Translations under genes and position numbers: made by a program
Shown: in pieces, positions 7,708 to 14,952 of the stretch
Layout of the letters: every line of letters begins with the position of its first letter
How positions within the stretch are numbered: the stretch's first letter is position 1
Notes under the pieces: generated by a model
Seen by the model: only the letters and a program-made list of their open reading frames with translations
Database searches by the model: none
Told to the model about the DNA's origin: nothing
Source: a virus
Length of the DNA stretch: 21,200 nt
Direction: 5' to 3' (one strand)
Virus record (IMG/VR): IMGVR_UViG_3300044675_008082
Coordinates: 1-21,200 of that record

Positions 7708-10506
7708 TTATCTTGATTTTCCACCGTTTCTATCAGCTGAATTTGAGTATTCGATTAATTCTTTTAATTTTGAAACAAATATAGGGTCTTTTATCCAGTC
7801 GGTACCTGTTTTTCCTCCAGCCTCTCCTTTTAAAACAATTGAACCATCTACCGTTAAATTTTCTTCAAATTTAATTGTTGGTGATGCTCCTATTAAAGAA
7901 AACCACATGGATAAATCTTTTAAAGCATCTAATTTATTTTGGTCTACAGAATTGATTGCGTTTACAGCCTTTTCTATACCTTCTCCACCACCACTTGCAG
8001 CCAACGCTGTTGCAGTTTCTGTTAACATTGAAGTAACTCCACCCAATATTAATAATCCAGGTAATGCAAAAATAGCTGCCGCTCCCATAGCAATTAATGA
8101 CAATGTTAAGACCCCTATACCTGCTGCCATAGCTAAGAATCCTAAACCAGCCATAAATAATCCGGCACCATTTGCTCCTATAACCGCGAACATATTAGTG
8201 AAGGAGTCTACTATTAGTGCAACGCCCATAGCCACAACATAGATAGCAGCGGCGAAACCTAACATAGCCACACCTAATAGACCTATAACCAATACACCCA
8301 TTAGTGCAGGACCGGCAACAGCTCCAAGAGCTGATAATCCAGTAGCTAAAAAACCAAGACCAATACCAGCTTCTGTACCAAATAAAGCAATTAAAGGTAA
8401 TCCAATTACACCCAAAGTCATTGCTGCAAAACCAATACTCGCTAATATTAATATTCCGGCTCCTTTATCAACATTAGGTAAAGTACCCATCATTGATAGA
8501 CCCATGGCTAAAGAAGTCATATTACCAACCAATGAAGTCAAATTAACTTTACCTAAAAATAATAAAGAAGGTATTGCAGCTAACATTGCTGTAAAACCAA
8601 TCGCTGCCGGTACTAATAACATAGTACCTTTATCAACATTAGGTAAAGTACCCATAGAAGATAACCCAGTTGCCATACTAGTTAAACCGCCACCTGAACC
8701 TCCAGCTGCTTTATCCACAGTACCACCTATTTTTGAAGTTAAAGAACCAAATAAACTTTTAAGTCCACCTCCAGCACTAATCAAAATACCTTTACCAGCG
8801 GCTAAACCAAAGGCTAAACCAGCTATTGCTTGTGAAAGAACCCAATAACCAACAAAACCAATTGCAGCACTTATTAATAATTCTTTCCAATTACCTTGTA
8901 AAAAATTCCAAACATTCATGAAAACACTTTTAATTTGTTCCATGATTTGTGGGAAATTATTACCTATATAGGTCGCCCATTTTTTAATTGTTTCAGCAAA
9001 ACTAGTACCCCAATCACTTAATTTGGTAAAAATATCATTATCTGTAAAATATTTTTCTATTGACATGAATAATGGATAAACCGCAACTTGTAATTGATTT
9101 AAAAAGTTTGTCCACCTTTCTGAAATACCTGTTGCTTGTTCAGCAGCTTCTTTCGCACTTTTCTTTTCATTTAAAGCTTTTAATAATTCATTTTTACTAA
9201 GTTGTGACAATTCTTTCATTACAGGTTTTGCGTCTTTACCCATATCAATTTGAATTTGTGCCTTACCATCTACCATTTGACTCATCGCAGCGATAGCGTC
9301 TTGTTCTTCAGGTAAAAGACCCTTACCACCTAACATTCCTTTAAACATGTTGATTTTAGCACCTGTTTTTGCCTGTTCAACTAAGTTTTCCATAGATTGT
9401 CCGGTCGCTTCAGCAACAACACGTAATCTATCCATTTCCATAGCATTAACTTGAAACTCTCCTGTTTGACTATTAAAAGTAGCTGATTCAGCGGCTGCTT
9501 TTGCCATATCTTCGGCAAATTTTTCAGGATTGTTACGAGCCTTATACATTAACTGAAACGGGTCTCCTAAACTAGCCATTGCACCACCCATTACTTGTAA
9601 TTGAGCAGCCATTTCAATAGCACCTTCAGGTGAGAAAGCCTTTTCAGATGCATTCGCAATACCATTCATGTCTATTTTATACTTCTCACTTAACTGAGCC
9701 ATTTTTTGTAGACCTTTGATTCCGTTTTTAAAATTTAATTTATTTAACAGACCGATATTTTCTTGAAATTTTTTAATTACTTTACCTGCGTTAAGACCCA
9801 TTGCGGTAGTATCTGAATACATAGAGTATATCATATTAGCCGAATCTTCAGCCCCAAGACCAAATTGTTCCATTTGAGCCGTTAAACCTGCCATACCCGC
9901 CATACCAAGACCAGTTGCTTTACCAATCATGGCCATATTTTCTAATGACGATTGTGTTAAAATAACAGAACGACCTAACTCATCGGAATATGCTTGTTGT
10001 GCCTCAAGAGCATCACTTACACTAACACCGTATCTAGCCATTTGTACGCCAGCTTGTTGGATGTTACTTTGCATCATAAACATGTTATTAGAACTTAAAC
10101 CTATTTGTGCAGCAACGTCTTTTGTTTTTTGACTAAATTCTAAATAACCTGTTAAAGCCTGACCTAAGTAACTTACAAGACCACTAAGACCCATTCTAAC
10201 AACACCACCAAGGGAGGCCATTTCTTTATTAATAGCCTTTATTTCATCTCTTTGTTTTTTAAGATCTTCTATTTGTTGACGTATAATTGCAGCCCTTTCA
10301 GCATCAACCTTTCCTTCCTCTTCTTTTAATTCTTTAATTCTAGCGGAAACTTTTTGCATTTCACGATAATTTAAAAGAATGGTTTTGGTATACTCACCAG
10401 CACTTCTTAAACTTTTACCAGCATCTCTTTGAGCATCACGAATTTGTTCTTGTAACTGTAAAAACGCTTTTTCGTCTTCTATATTCCTTTTAATATTGTC
10501 CGCCAT
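7708..10506 (-). CDS. Tail tape measure protein
   Basis: A 932-residue protein with the tape measure plan. Residues 1-95 are strongly charged and helical, probably a coiled coil. Residues about 100-480 are helical with many Met, Gln and Ala. Residues about 540-835 are a long run of hydrophobic Gly/Ala-rich segments, the usual membrane-active part, and contain an internal repeat (GLSSMGTLPNVDKG at about 615-628 and GLSMMGTLPNVDKG at about 669-682). The C-terminus (about 840-932) is soluble. Tape measure proteins set tail length and are ejected through the tube during infection; by the usual 0.15 nm per residue this one would fit a tail of about 140 nm. The gene starts 6 bases after the preceding gene and is followed by baseplate genes, the usual tail order. 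No lysozyme or peptidase motif was recognised. Confidence 0.9.
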   Translation of the reverse strand: MADNIKRNIEDEKAFLQLQEQIRDAQRDAGKSLRSAGEYTKTILLNYREMQKVSARIKELKEEEGKVDAERAAIIRQQIEDLKKQRDEIKAINKEMASLGGVVRMGLSGLVSYLGQALTGYLEFSQKTKDVAAQIGLSSNNMFMMQSNIQQAGVQMARYGVSVSDALEAQQAYSDELGRSVILTQSSLENMAMIGKATGLGMAGMAGLTAQMEQFGLGAEDSANMIYSMYSDTTAMGLNAGKVIKKFQENIGLLNKLNFKNGIKGLQKMAQLSEKYKIDMNGIANASEKAFSPEGAIEMAAQLQVMGGAMASLGDPFQLMYKARNNPEKFAEDMAKAAAESATFNSQTGEFQVNAMEMDRLRVVAEATGQSMENLVEQAKTGAKINMFKGMLGGKGLLPEEQDAIAAMSQMVDGKAQIQIDMGKDAKPVMKELSQLSKNELLKALNEKKSAKEAAEQATGISERWTNFLNQLQVAVYPLFMSIEKYFTDNDIFTKLSDWGTSFAETIKKWATYIGNNFPQIMEQIKSVFMNVWNFLQGNWKELLISAAIGFVGYWVLSQAIAGLAFGLAAGKGILISAGGGLKSLFGSLTSKIGGTVDKAAGGSGGGLTSMATGLSSMGTLPNVDKGTMLLVPAAIGFTAMLAAIPSLLFLGKVNLTSLVGNMTSLAMGLSMMGTLPNVDKGAGILILASIGFAAMTLGVIGLPLIALFGTEAGIGLGFLATGLSALGAVAGPALMGVLVIGLLGVAMLGFAAAIYVVAMGVALIVDSFTNMFAVIGANGAGLFMAGLGFLAMAAGIGVLTLSLIAMGAAAIFALPGLLILGGVTSMLTETATALAASGGGEGIEKAVNAINSVDQNKLDALKDLSMWFSLIGASPTIKFEENLTVDGSIVLKGEAGGKTGTDWIKDPIFVSKLKELIEYSNSADRNGGKSR
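8462..8655 (-). repeat. Internal direct repeat in the tape measure gene
   Basis: A 29-base stretch is identical at 8462-8490 and 8627-8655 (it contains caacattaggtaaagtaccc). It encodes the repeated MGTLPNVDKG segment of the hydrophobic region. The spacing of 165 bases equals 55 codons, so duplication or loss of one unit would keep the frame and alter tail length slightly. Confidence 0.85.
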
Positions 10507-10512
10507 TAATTA

Positions 10513-11868
10513 TTAAAGTTTTTTAATTCGTATTTTAGCTATTGTTGATTCAGTGAATTTATCATTTCCCGTCATTTTTGGAGCTATTTCAACACTAAGA
10601 TTTTTCATTAAATTTGTTTCTTTATTTAATAATTTACAAACAATCGCTTTTTTACCACCAAGTGTTGGGAATCCTATTATAATGGTGTCTTTATCTCTAG
10701 CACTTCTTCTAATTGTGGTCTCACCTTCAAAATTACTTTTACCTAAAAGACCCTGTATTTGTTTAAAAATTCTTTCTTGTTCAGGAGATAAATTGCTATC
10801 ATCAAGAACCAAACTTAATCCACCAACATTTACTGTAGGTGGGATTTGACCTACTTTCGCTTTTGGTAAATTATTAAAATTACCGTTCCATTTTGTTTGA
10901 CCCTTTTGTGATTGATTTACTTTATTCACATAATTATTTTTTTCTTCACCAGCTCTAGCTTTTGCCTTAGGACCCAAAACAATTTTTTGTACATAAATTT
11001 GACCAATGTAATCTTTCTCAACCGTCATTTTAGTTGGGTCTTTTGAGTTATCTTCCTCACCCTCATCTTCATCTTCATCGTCTTCTTTAATTAAAATAAC
11101 GTTTTTAGCTATTTGATTAATATAAGACTCTAACGTATTTTTACGTTTTTCTTTTGAGAATAATTCTGGAGCCGCAAGTCTTCTATTATTATATGTAAAT
11201 TTGAAAAATCCGGCTAAATCATTAAATAATTGTTCTTTATTATTTTTACCCCCTTCTGTTCCCTCACCTTCTGTTCCCTTACCTTCTGTTTCTCCACTTT
11301 TGTTTTCTTTATCCTCTTCACTTTCTACTTTACCTTTTTCTTTTTCTTTATTTGCTTCATCAACAAGTTCTTTAGCGTTATCAAATTGTATTGAATAGTA
11401 CTTACCTTCTTTTTTACCACCTTCAGAAACTAAAGCCATAACTTTATTACTTTTACCAATAATCGGTTCTTTTGTACCTGGTAGTTGTGTAATTAATTCT
11501 TCTTCTTTTGTAAAAATCATTTTAAACAATACACCATTATCAGTCTTAATCTCCAAAGTCAAAGGTTTTTTTTCAACTACACGAGCCAAAGTTTCAAATG
11601 GGTGTGGTAATGGTAAAGTAAGTCCTTGAGGATTATCTGGGATTTGTAGTAAAAAATCAAACTTAAAAGGTTCTATAGCTAATTGGTCTATTGTGTTAAT
11701 AGAATCCAACTCAGGTATATCAGTTATTTGTAATCTAGCTAACCTGTCCTTTGCTTTAGCAATACCACCTTCAGCTTTAGCAATATCTTGAGCTGCTTTA
11801 TCACCAGAGATAGGAGCTTCTTTTAGGAGTTTTTTAAAGTTATTGTTGTTTAATAAAATTACTGACAT
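10513..11868 (-). CDS. Unknown virion-region protein preceding the tape measure gene
   Basis: A 451-residue protein. I chose the ATG at 11868 (MSVILLNNNN) over a TTG one codon upstream. The N-terminus ends in FKKLLKEA, a lysine-rich helix resembling the leaders of other proteins here. Residues about 170-210 are a low-complexity Glu/Lys/Gly linker. Residues 211-237 contain LFNDLAGFFKFTYNNR, a module almost repeated in the 841-residue protein encoded at 16757-19282. Residues about 262-275 are a run of Asp and Glu. The C-terminal 150 residues look globular. There is no Shine-Dalgarno sequence; a TATAAATA-type element lies 8 bases upstream, after a strong terminator, so this gene probably starts the tape measure transcription unit. 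I do not recognise the family. Position suggests a tail or baseplate assembly role, but no function is claimed. Confidence 0.75.
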   Translation of the reverse strand: MSVILLNNNNFKKLLKEAPISGDKAAQDIAKAEGGIAKAKDRLARLQITDIPELDSINTIDQLAIEPFKFDFLLQIPDNPQGLTLPLPHPFETLARVVEKKPLTLEIKTDNGVLFKMIFTKEEELITQLPGTKEPIIGKSNKVMALVSEGGKKEGKYYSIQFDNAKELVDEANKEKEKGKVESEEDKENKSGETEGKGTEGEGTEGGKNNKEQLFNDLAGFFKFTYNNRRLAAPELFSKEKRKNTLESYINQIAKNVILIKEDDEDEDEGEEDNSKDPTKMTVEKDYIGQIYVQKIVLGPKAKARAGEEKNNYVNKVNQSQKGQTKWNGNFNNLPKAKVGQIPPTVNVGGLSLVLDDSNLSPEQERIFKQIQGLLGKSNFEGETTIRRSARDKDTIIIGFPTLGGKKAIVCKLLNKETNLMKNLSVEIAPKMTGNDKFTESTIAKIRIKKL

Positions 11869-11876
11869 CAAAAATG

Positions 11877-11891
11877 TTTATTTATAAATAT
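11877..11891 (-). promoter_or_regulatory. TATAAATA-type promoter-like element before the 451-residue gene
   Basis: The sequence includes the perfect 12-base palindrome TATTTATAAATA at 11879-11890, so TATAAATA is present on both strands. On the minus strand its downstream edge is 10 bases before the ATG at 11868. It lies directly after a minus-strand terminator, the expected place for a new promoter. TATAAATA is the consensus of T4 late promoters; whether this phage uses a similar sigma factor is inference. Confidence 0.45.
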
Positions 11892-11900
11892 CAAGTAAAT

Positions 11901-11925
11901 AAAAAATGGGGCTACTAGCCCCATT
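11901..11925 (-). terminator. Strong intrinsic terminator after the tail chaperone frames
   Basis: On the minus strand AATGGGGCT and AGCCCCATT form a 9-bp stem around a 3-base loop at 11925-11905, followed by six T (11906-11901, overlapping the foot of the stem). The plus strand has no matching T-run on the other side. It lies 3 bases after the stop of the second chaperone frame, which supports that frame being expressed as the end of that transcription unit. Confidence 0.85.
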
Positions 11926-11928
11926 AAA

Positions 11929-12117
11929 TTATCTTCTTTTTGATTTTGCTTTATCGTATTCTTTTTTCTGTTCTTCTAATTCTTTTTGCCATAAATCAAG
12001 ATAAATACGTCTTTCCCATACAGGCATATTTTGAACGGATTCATAAGAAAATCTCATATGTTTTACCATATAGTAGATTTCTCTTTTAATACTTAAATTA
12101 TAATCTGACGTTAGGCC
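11929..12117 (-). CDS. Second chaperone frame, possibly expressed by +1 frameshift
   Basis: A 62-codon open stretch runs from the T7 run at 12124-12118 to the TAA at 11929. It begins GLTSDYNLSIKREIYYMV and continues through NMPVWERRIY into a lysine/glutamate-rich tail. In this frame there is a TAG upstream and then no ATG, GTG or TTG until the ATG at 12069, which would give only 46 residues and drop the first part. The pattern FFGLTxxY...NMPxWxR resembles small tail-assembly proteins of T4-type phages (from memory). Either it is a C-terminal extension of the upstream gene made by +1 (or -2) frameshifting, giving about 312 residues, or it is a short separate protein starting at 12069. A terminator directly follows it. 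That the frame codes is likely; the mode of expression is not settled. Confidence 0.6.
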   Translation of the reverse strand, partial: GLTSDYNLSIKREIYYMVKHMRFSYESVQNMPVWERRIYLDLWQKELEEQKKEYDKAKSKRR

Positions 12118-12868
12118 AAAAAAAGTTGAGTCCGAGGGTAACTGGAGCTTGAAATGTACCTGTCGGTCCCTCCACTTCGGCCGACATATCTATACCTGGT
12201 TCAATTGAGTCAGAATATTCTCTGAATTTAAGGGAATCAAAAGCTGGCATTACATTAACAAATTGTTGGATGTAGTTAATATCTCTATTACCATCAACTT
12301 CTTTAATCTGAGCTTGTAGTCTATAAGTTAAAGCGTTTGAAATTTGAGATTTTGTTGCTTTCTCATATTTTTCAGACCTACTAACAATAGATTTTTCATC
12401 ACCAACGGTTAAAAGTCTAAATTTAATTTTCTTTTTACATTTTGGTAATAAGAAAGAAAATTCTCCTTTTTCATCTGGTTCGACACCTTCTGGTAGTTCT
12501 TTTGTTTTTAAAGTAGATAAATCTATTTCAGTTTCAAATTCAACACCACTTGTCGGGTCAGTTAATTTAACAGGATACATTTCACCGTAACCTGTAGCAC
12601 GTAACCAAATCATGATTGCGTTTCTATCACCAACTAATAATTCTTCAAAAGGTACTGGGGATTCTTTAACTTTTCTTTCCAATAAAACATCAAGAACTTT
12701 CCCACTTTTAATTAAATTGGGTGATGTTAAAATATTTTCATCCATTGCGGTCATATATTCCACTTTTACAGCACCTTGTTGTCCAGGGTATAAAAGACCT
12801 CTAGATGGCAAAGGAATAACATCGAATGGGGCTTGAAATTGAATTTCTTGTGTTTGTTGTTTTGACAT
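12098..12868 (-). CDS. Tail/baseplate assembly chaperone-like protein (T4 gp26/gp51 position)
   Basis: A 256-residue protein starting at the ATG at 12868. The N-terminal half carries the pattern seen in tail assembly proteins of T4-type phages: IPLPSRGLLYPG, then MTAMDENILTSPNL, then a region LLVGDRNAIMIWLRATGYG. No membrane segments are seen. Residues about 135-155 are lysine-rich (LPKCKKKIKFRLL). The zero frame ends FFWPNVRL, reading through seven T at 12124-12118. The gene lies ahead of the tape measure unit, the usual place for chaperones that hold the tape measure during tail assembly and that often use frameshifting. Upstream, 145 bases separate it from a divergent peptidase gene; that spacer has no Shine-Dalgarno sequence. 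The exact T4 equivalent is uncertain. Confidence 0.72.
   Translation of the reverse strand: MSKQQTQEIQFQAPFDVIPLPSRGLLYPGQQGAVKVEYMTAMDENILTSPNLIKSGKVLDVLLERKVKESPVPFEELLVGDRNAIMIWLRATGYGEMYPVKLTDPTSGVEFETEIDLSTLKTKELPEGVEPDEKGEFSFLLPKCKKKIKFRLLTVGDEKSIVSRSEKYEKATKSQISNALTYRLQAQIKEVDGNRDINYIQQFVNVMPAFDSLKFREYSDSIEPGIDMSAEVEGPTGTFQAPVTLGLNFFWPNVRL
12115..12127 (-). other. Candidate frameshift site (AAC TTT TTT TGG C)
   Basis: On the minus strand the zero-frame codons AAC TTT TTT TGG are followed by C. A +1 slip of the phenylalanine tRNA from TTT to the overlapping TTT keeps perfect pairing and next reads GGC, entering the second open frame. A -1 slip would meet a stop within three codons (TTG GCC TAA). 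No stimulatory hairpin was looked for beyond the nearby bases. Confidence 0.4.
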
Positions 12869-12978
12869 TATAAAAACTTTTTTTTAAATTTATTATTCTA
12901 ATTAACCTTAAAACTTATTTTTTAATAGTAAAGATTATAACCATAAATAGGTTTATTTTAATTTTTCCTTAATAAAAT

Positions 12979-13009
12979 TTTATTATTAAATAAAATCTTC
13001 TTATATTTG
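12979..13009 (+). promoter_or_regulatory. Bacteroidota-type promoter for the peptidase gene
   Basis: TATATTTG at 13002-13009 matches the Bacteroidota -7 element TAnnTTTG exactly. The -33 position, 19 bases upstream, reads TTTA (12979-12982), a partial match to TTTG. The ATG at 13014 is only 4 bases after the -7 element, so the transcript is predicted to begin at or next to the start codon. Confidence 0.7.
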
Positions 13010-13013
13010 TAAT

Positions 13014-13997
13014 ATGAAAATGACACAAGATAAATTAACTCGATTAACTGAAGTTCTTTCAGTACCGACTCACTCTCGTAACGAAAAACTTATGATTGAG
13101 TATTTACAAAAAGTTTTAACCCAAAAAGGTTATGAACACTATACCGATTCACACGGTAATATTTATGTTACAAAAGGTGTTAGTAAAAACTTCCCTTGTT
13201 TTGTTGCACATACAGATACGGTTCACCCTGTTAATATGAATATGATTGTTGTTCAAACAGAAGGTGAAGATGGTGTTATTCTTACAGGTATGGACAAAGT
13301 CACCAAAAAGGCATCGGGTATTGGTGGTGATGATAAATGTGGTGTTTATTTAGCTCTTGAAATGTTAGACACATTACCAAATGTTAAAGCAGCATTTTTT
13401 GTTTCAGAAGAAATTGGTTGTAAAGGTAGTATGTATGCCGACCCTAAGTTTTTTGAAAATATTGGTTATGTAATTCAGTATGATTCTCCAGGTGGAGCAT
13501 CAATGAGTTTAACATTAATGGGTCGTTATTTATTCAACCAAAAATCACAATTCGCGGATAAAGTAACAGGTTTAATTAAAGAACATGGTATTGTTGATTG
13601 GGCATACCATCCATACACCGATGTTTGGCAAATCATGGAAAAATTTAATATTGCTTGTTTAAACTTGGCGGCTGGGTATTATCGTTATCATACAGATAAT
13701 GAATATGTTATTGTTGACGATGTTCAAAACGGTTATGAACTTGGTTTAAAACTTGTTGAAGAATTGGGTGAAAACAAATACGAAAACCCAAAAGAAGATA
13801 AAAATTACAATAATTTAAGTACTTATTGGAGTGGTAGTTCTAAAACTAAAACAAAAGAAGTAAAAACACTTTTGATTGAAGATGATGAAGATGAGAACGA
13901 TATTTTTAATAGTGGTGAGTATGTTTATTCAGACCGTAAAAAAGATGATTATTACAGTAGAAGTTGGAATGAGTGGGATGAGGATTATGATTGGTAA
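13014..13997 (+). CDS. Compact zinc-dependent peptidase, M20/M28-like
   Basis: A 327-residue protein with the ordered metal-site motifs of two-zinc aminopeptidases: HTDTVH (His66, Asp68), GGDDKCG (Asp106/Asp107), SEEIG (Glu132 as base, Glu133 as ligand), YDSPGG (Asp157) and YRYHTDN (His226). The spacing from Asp157 to His226 is only 69 residues, so the lid/dimerisation domain of typical M20 enzymes such as PepT is missing, as in the M28 layout. After about residue 250 comes a charged tail rich in Asp, Glu, Tyr and Trp. There is no signal peptide, so it should act in the cytoplasm on peptides. It is on the opposite strand to the tail genes, with its own TAnnTTTG promoter and a terminator behind it. 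The start at 13014 fits the promoter; a second Met follows two codons later. Confidence 0.82.
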   Translation: MKMTQDKLTRLTEVLSVPTHSRNEKLMIEYLQKVLTQKGYEHYTDSHGNIYVTKGVSKNFPCFVAHTDTVHPVNMNMIVVQTEGEDGVILTGMDKVTKKASGIGGDDKCGVYLALEMLDTLPNVKAAFFVSEEIGCKGSMYADPKFFENIGYVIQYDSPGGASMSLTLMGRYLFNQKSQFADKVTGLIKEHGIVDWAYHPYTDVWQIMEKFNIACLNLAAGYYRYHTDNEYVIVDDVQNGYELGLKLVEELGENKYENPKEDKNYNNLSTYWSGSSKTKTKEVKTLLIEDDEDENDIFNSGEYVYSDRKKDDYYSRSWNEWDEDYDW

Positions 13998-14000
13998 AAT

Positions 14001-14027
14001 AAAGGGGGACTTAACGGTCCCTTTTTT
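14001..14027 (+). terminator. Bidirectional intrinsic terminator between convergent genes
   Basis: GGGAC and GTCCC pair around TTAACG, extended by G-T and A-T pairs, followed by six T on the plus strand. It lies 3 bases after the peptidase stop and ends 2 bases before the stop of the convergent minus-strand gene. On the minus strand the stem is followed by CCTTTATTTT, so weaker termination in that direction is also likely. Confidence 0.85.
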
Positions 14028-14028
14028 G

Positions 14029-14508
14029 TTAATTAGGTTCTTTTAACCTAACACCGTATTCAACACCACCCTTATCAAAATAAGAGATTTCAACATTTTC
14101 AAGATGAGCGGGATAATCAGAACCAAAGATAAAATCGGACATATCTTTTGGTGTACCGTAAGCCTCTTCATCATCAAAAGAACCTAAAGCCAAACCAGTA
14201 CTTTTAGCTAATGCTGACACATCTTTCCATCTACTATAATCACGATTGTCTAATAAAACCAAATAAAATTTACAAACATTAACAAAGGTTTCAAAAGACC
14301 TTGGGTTTTCCATATTAAAAACAAATTCTTCTCTAAGATAAGCATCACTGTAGTCCCAACTAGTTTTCATAACAAAAAGATTTGATTTTGCTGGTCTATT
14401 TATTGGGTTTAACGCAACCTCAAATGGTAAATCTACACCACTAAACTGATTAGATAAATCATCCAACCAATCAGATTCTCTTAGTATTTTTTTTATTAAC
14501 GGTTTCAT
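14029..14508 (-). CDS. Unknown small protein with MKPLIKKILRE leader
   Basis: A 159-residue protein, last gene of a cluster of small minus-strand genes. It starts MKPLIKKILRESDWLDD, nearly the same leader as the two upstream genes (MKNLIRKILKE). The rest looks like a soluble globular protein with mixed helix and strand, many aromatic residues and no recognisable enzyme motif or membrane segment. Its first 38 bases overlap the 3' end of the preceding gene in a different frame, so translation is probably coupled. It ends against the shared terminator opposite the peptidase gene. I do not recognise the family. The leader, ending in L-R-E followed by Ser, could be a targeting or cleavable peptide; this is inference. 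Confidence 0.75.
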   Translation of the reverse strand: MKPLIKKILRESDWLDDLSNQFSGVDLPFEVALNPINRPAKSNLFVMKTSWDYSDAYLREEFVFNMENPRSFETFVNVCKFYLVLLDNRDYSRWKDVSALAKSTGLALGSFDDEEAYGTPKDMSDFIFGSDYPAHLENVEISYFDKGGVEYGVRLKEPN

Positions 14509-14794
14509 TTAACTGACTTTCTAATTCTTCTATACGTGATTTTAATGTTTCTATTTCCTCTTGAGCTGACTCTCTACCTTCTTCTCTACCTTCTTCTCGA
14601 CCTTCTTCACGTGCTTCTTCTTTTTCCCTATCCGCCTCTTCATAATAAACATAATCATCACAACACCCATCACAATCACAAGAATCACGACCTGAATCAA
14701 CACCCCTTTCATAAAGACTGCTAGCTTCATCATAAATAAGCTCACCAATTTCTTGTAACTTATCAATATCTTTAATACCTGCCTCAACCAACAT
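14471..14794 (-). CDS. Unknown coiled-coil protein with Cys cluster and EEGR repeats (may be the 3' part of a split gene)
   Basis: A 107-residue frame from the ATG at 14794. It has an N-terminal helical part, a cysteine cluster DSCDCDGCCDDY at about residues 37-48 that could bind metal, three exact EEGR repeats at about 62-73 (encoded by 12-base repeats near 14575-14610) and a C-terminal coiled coil ending NKKNTKRI. Upstream, the same frame stays open for 12 more codons and then meets the TAA at 14831 that ends the 38-residue gene. No start other than the Met at 14794 exists in between, and no Shine-Dalgarno sequence precedes it. It may therefore be the remainder of a 158-residue gene broken by one stop codon, or a separate gene. 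The overlapping downstream gene supports that the 3' end is in use. Confidence 0.6.
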   Translation of the reverse strand: MLVEAGIKDIDKLQEIGELIYDEASSLYERGVDSGRDSCDCDGCCDDYVYYEEADREKEEAREEGREEGREEGRESAQEEIETLKSRIEELESQLNETVNKKNTKRI

Positions 14795-14830
14795 ATCATA
14801 TAGTTGTTCACCTTCAAAAGAATACTCATA

Positions 14831-14947
14831 TTAAGCAGCATTAAACTTTTTACGAATTTGTTTTTCAACATCTTTGGTGTCAAAACCACGAGCCCATTCA
14901 AACTCGTCTTGTTCTTCTTTTAATATTTTACGGATAAGGTTTTTCAT
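14831..14947 (-). CDS. 38-residue leader-type gene MKNLIRKILKE..., ending at an in-frame TAA
   Basis: A short open frame with ATG at 14947, one base after the stop of the upstream gene (14949-14951). It encodes MKNLIRKILKEEQDEFEWARG and then DTKDVEKQIRKKFNAA. The first 12 codons share 36 identical bases with the start of the gene at 15260, which supports real coding. The TAA at 14831-14833 is in the same frame as the 107-residue coding region downstream, with 12 open codons between the stop and that region's first Met. It may be a complete small protein or the 5' part of a gene interrupted by one stop. No function is known. Confidence 0.6.
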   Translation of the reverse strand: MKNLIRKILKEEQDEFEWARGFDTKDVEKQIRKKFNAA

Positions 14948-14952
14948 TTTAT
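14915..14952 (-). repeat. 38-base direct repeat, copy 1 (copy 2 at 15228-15265)
   Basis: Positions 14915-14952 and 15228-15265 are identical over 38 bases. Each copy covers the first 11 to 12 codons (MKNLIRKILKE) and the bases just before the ATG, including the stop codon region of the preceding gene. The identity extends upstream of the ATG, so it reflects a recent duplication or gene conversion of the whole gene start rather than protein constraint only. Confidence 0.93.

Noticed and set aside
7907-8848. Plus-strand frames at 7907-8242 and 8504-8848, rich in Pro and Ala
   Set aside because: Antisense shadows of the Gly/Ala-rich hydrophobic part of the tape measure gene.
14571-14618. Short regular repeat that could suggest a CRISPR array
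   Set aside because: It is a 12-base in-frame repeat encoding EEGR in a coiled coil, without spacers.
14551-14901. Minus-strand 116-residue hydrophobic and lysine-rich frame
   Set aside because: It is another frame of the 38-residue and coiled-coil genes; its Lys-Val repeats are the EEGR repeats read out of frame.
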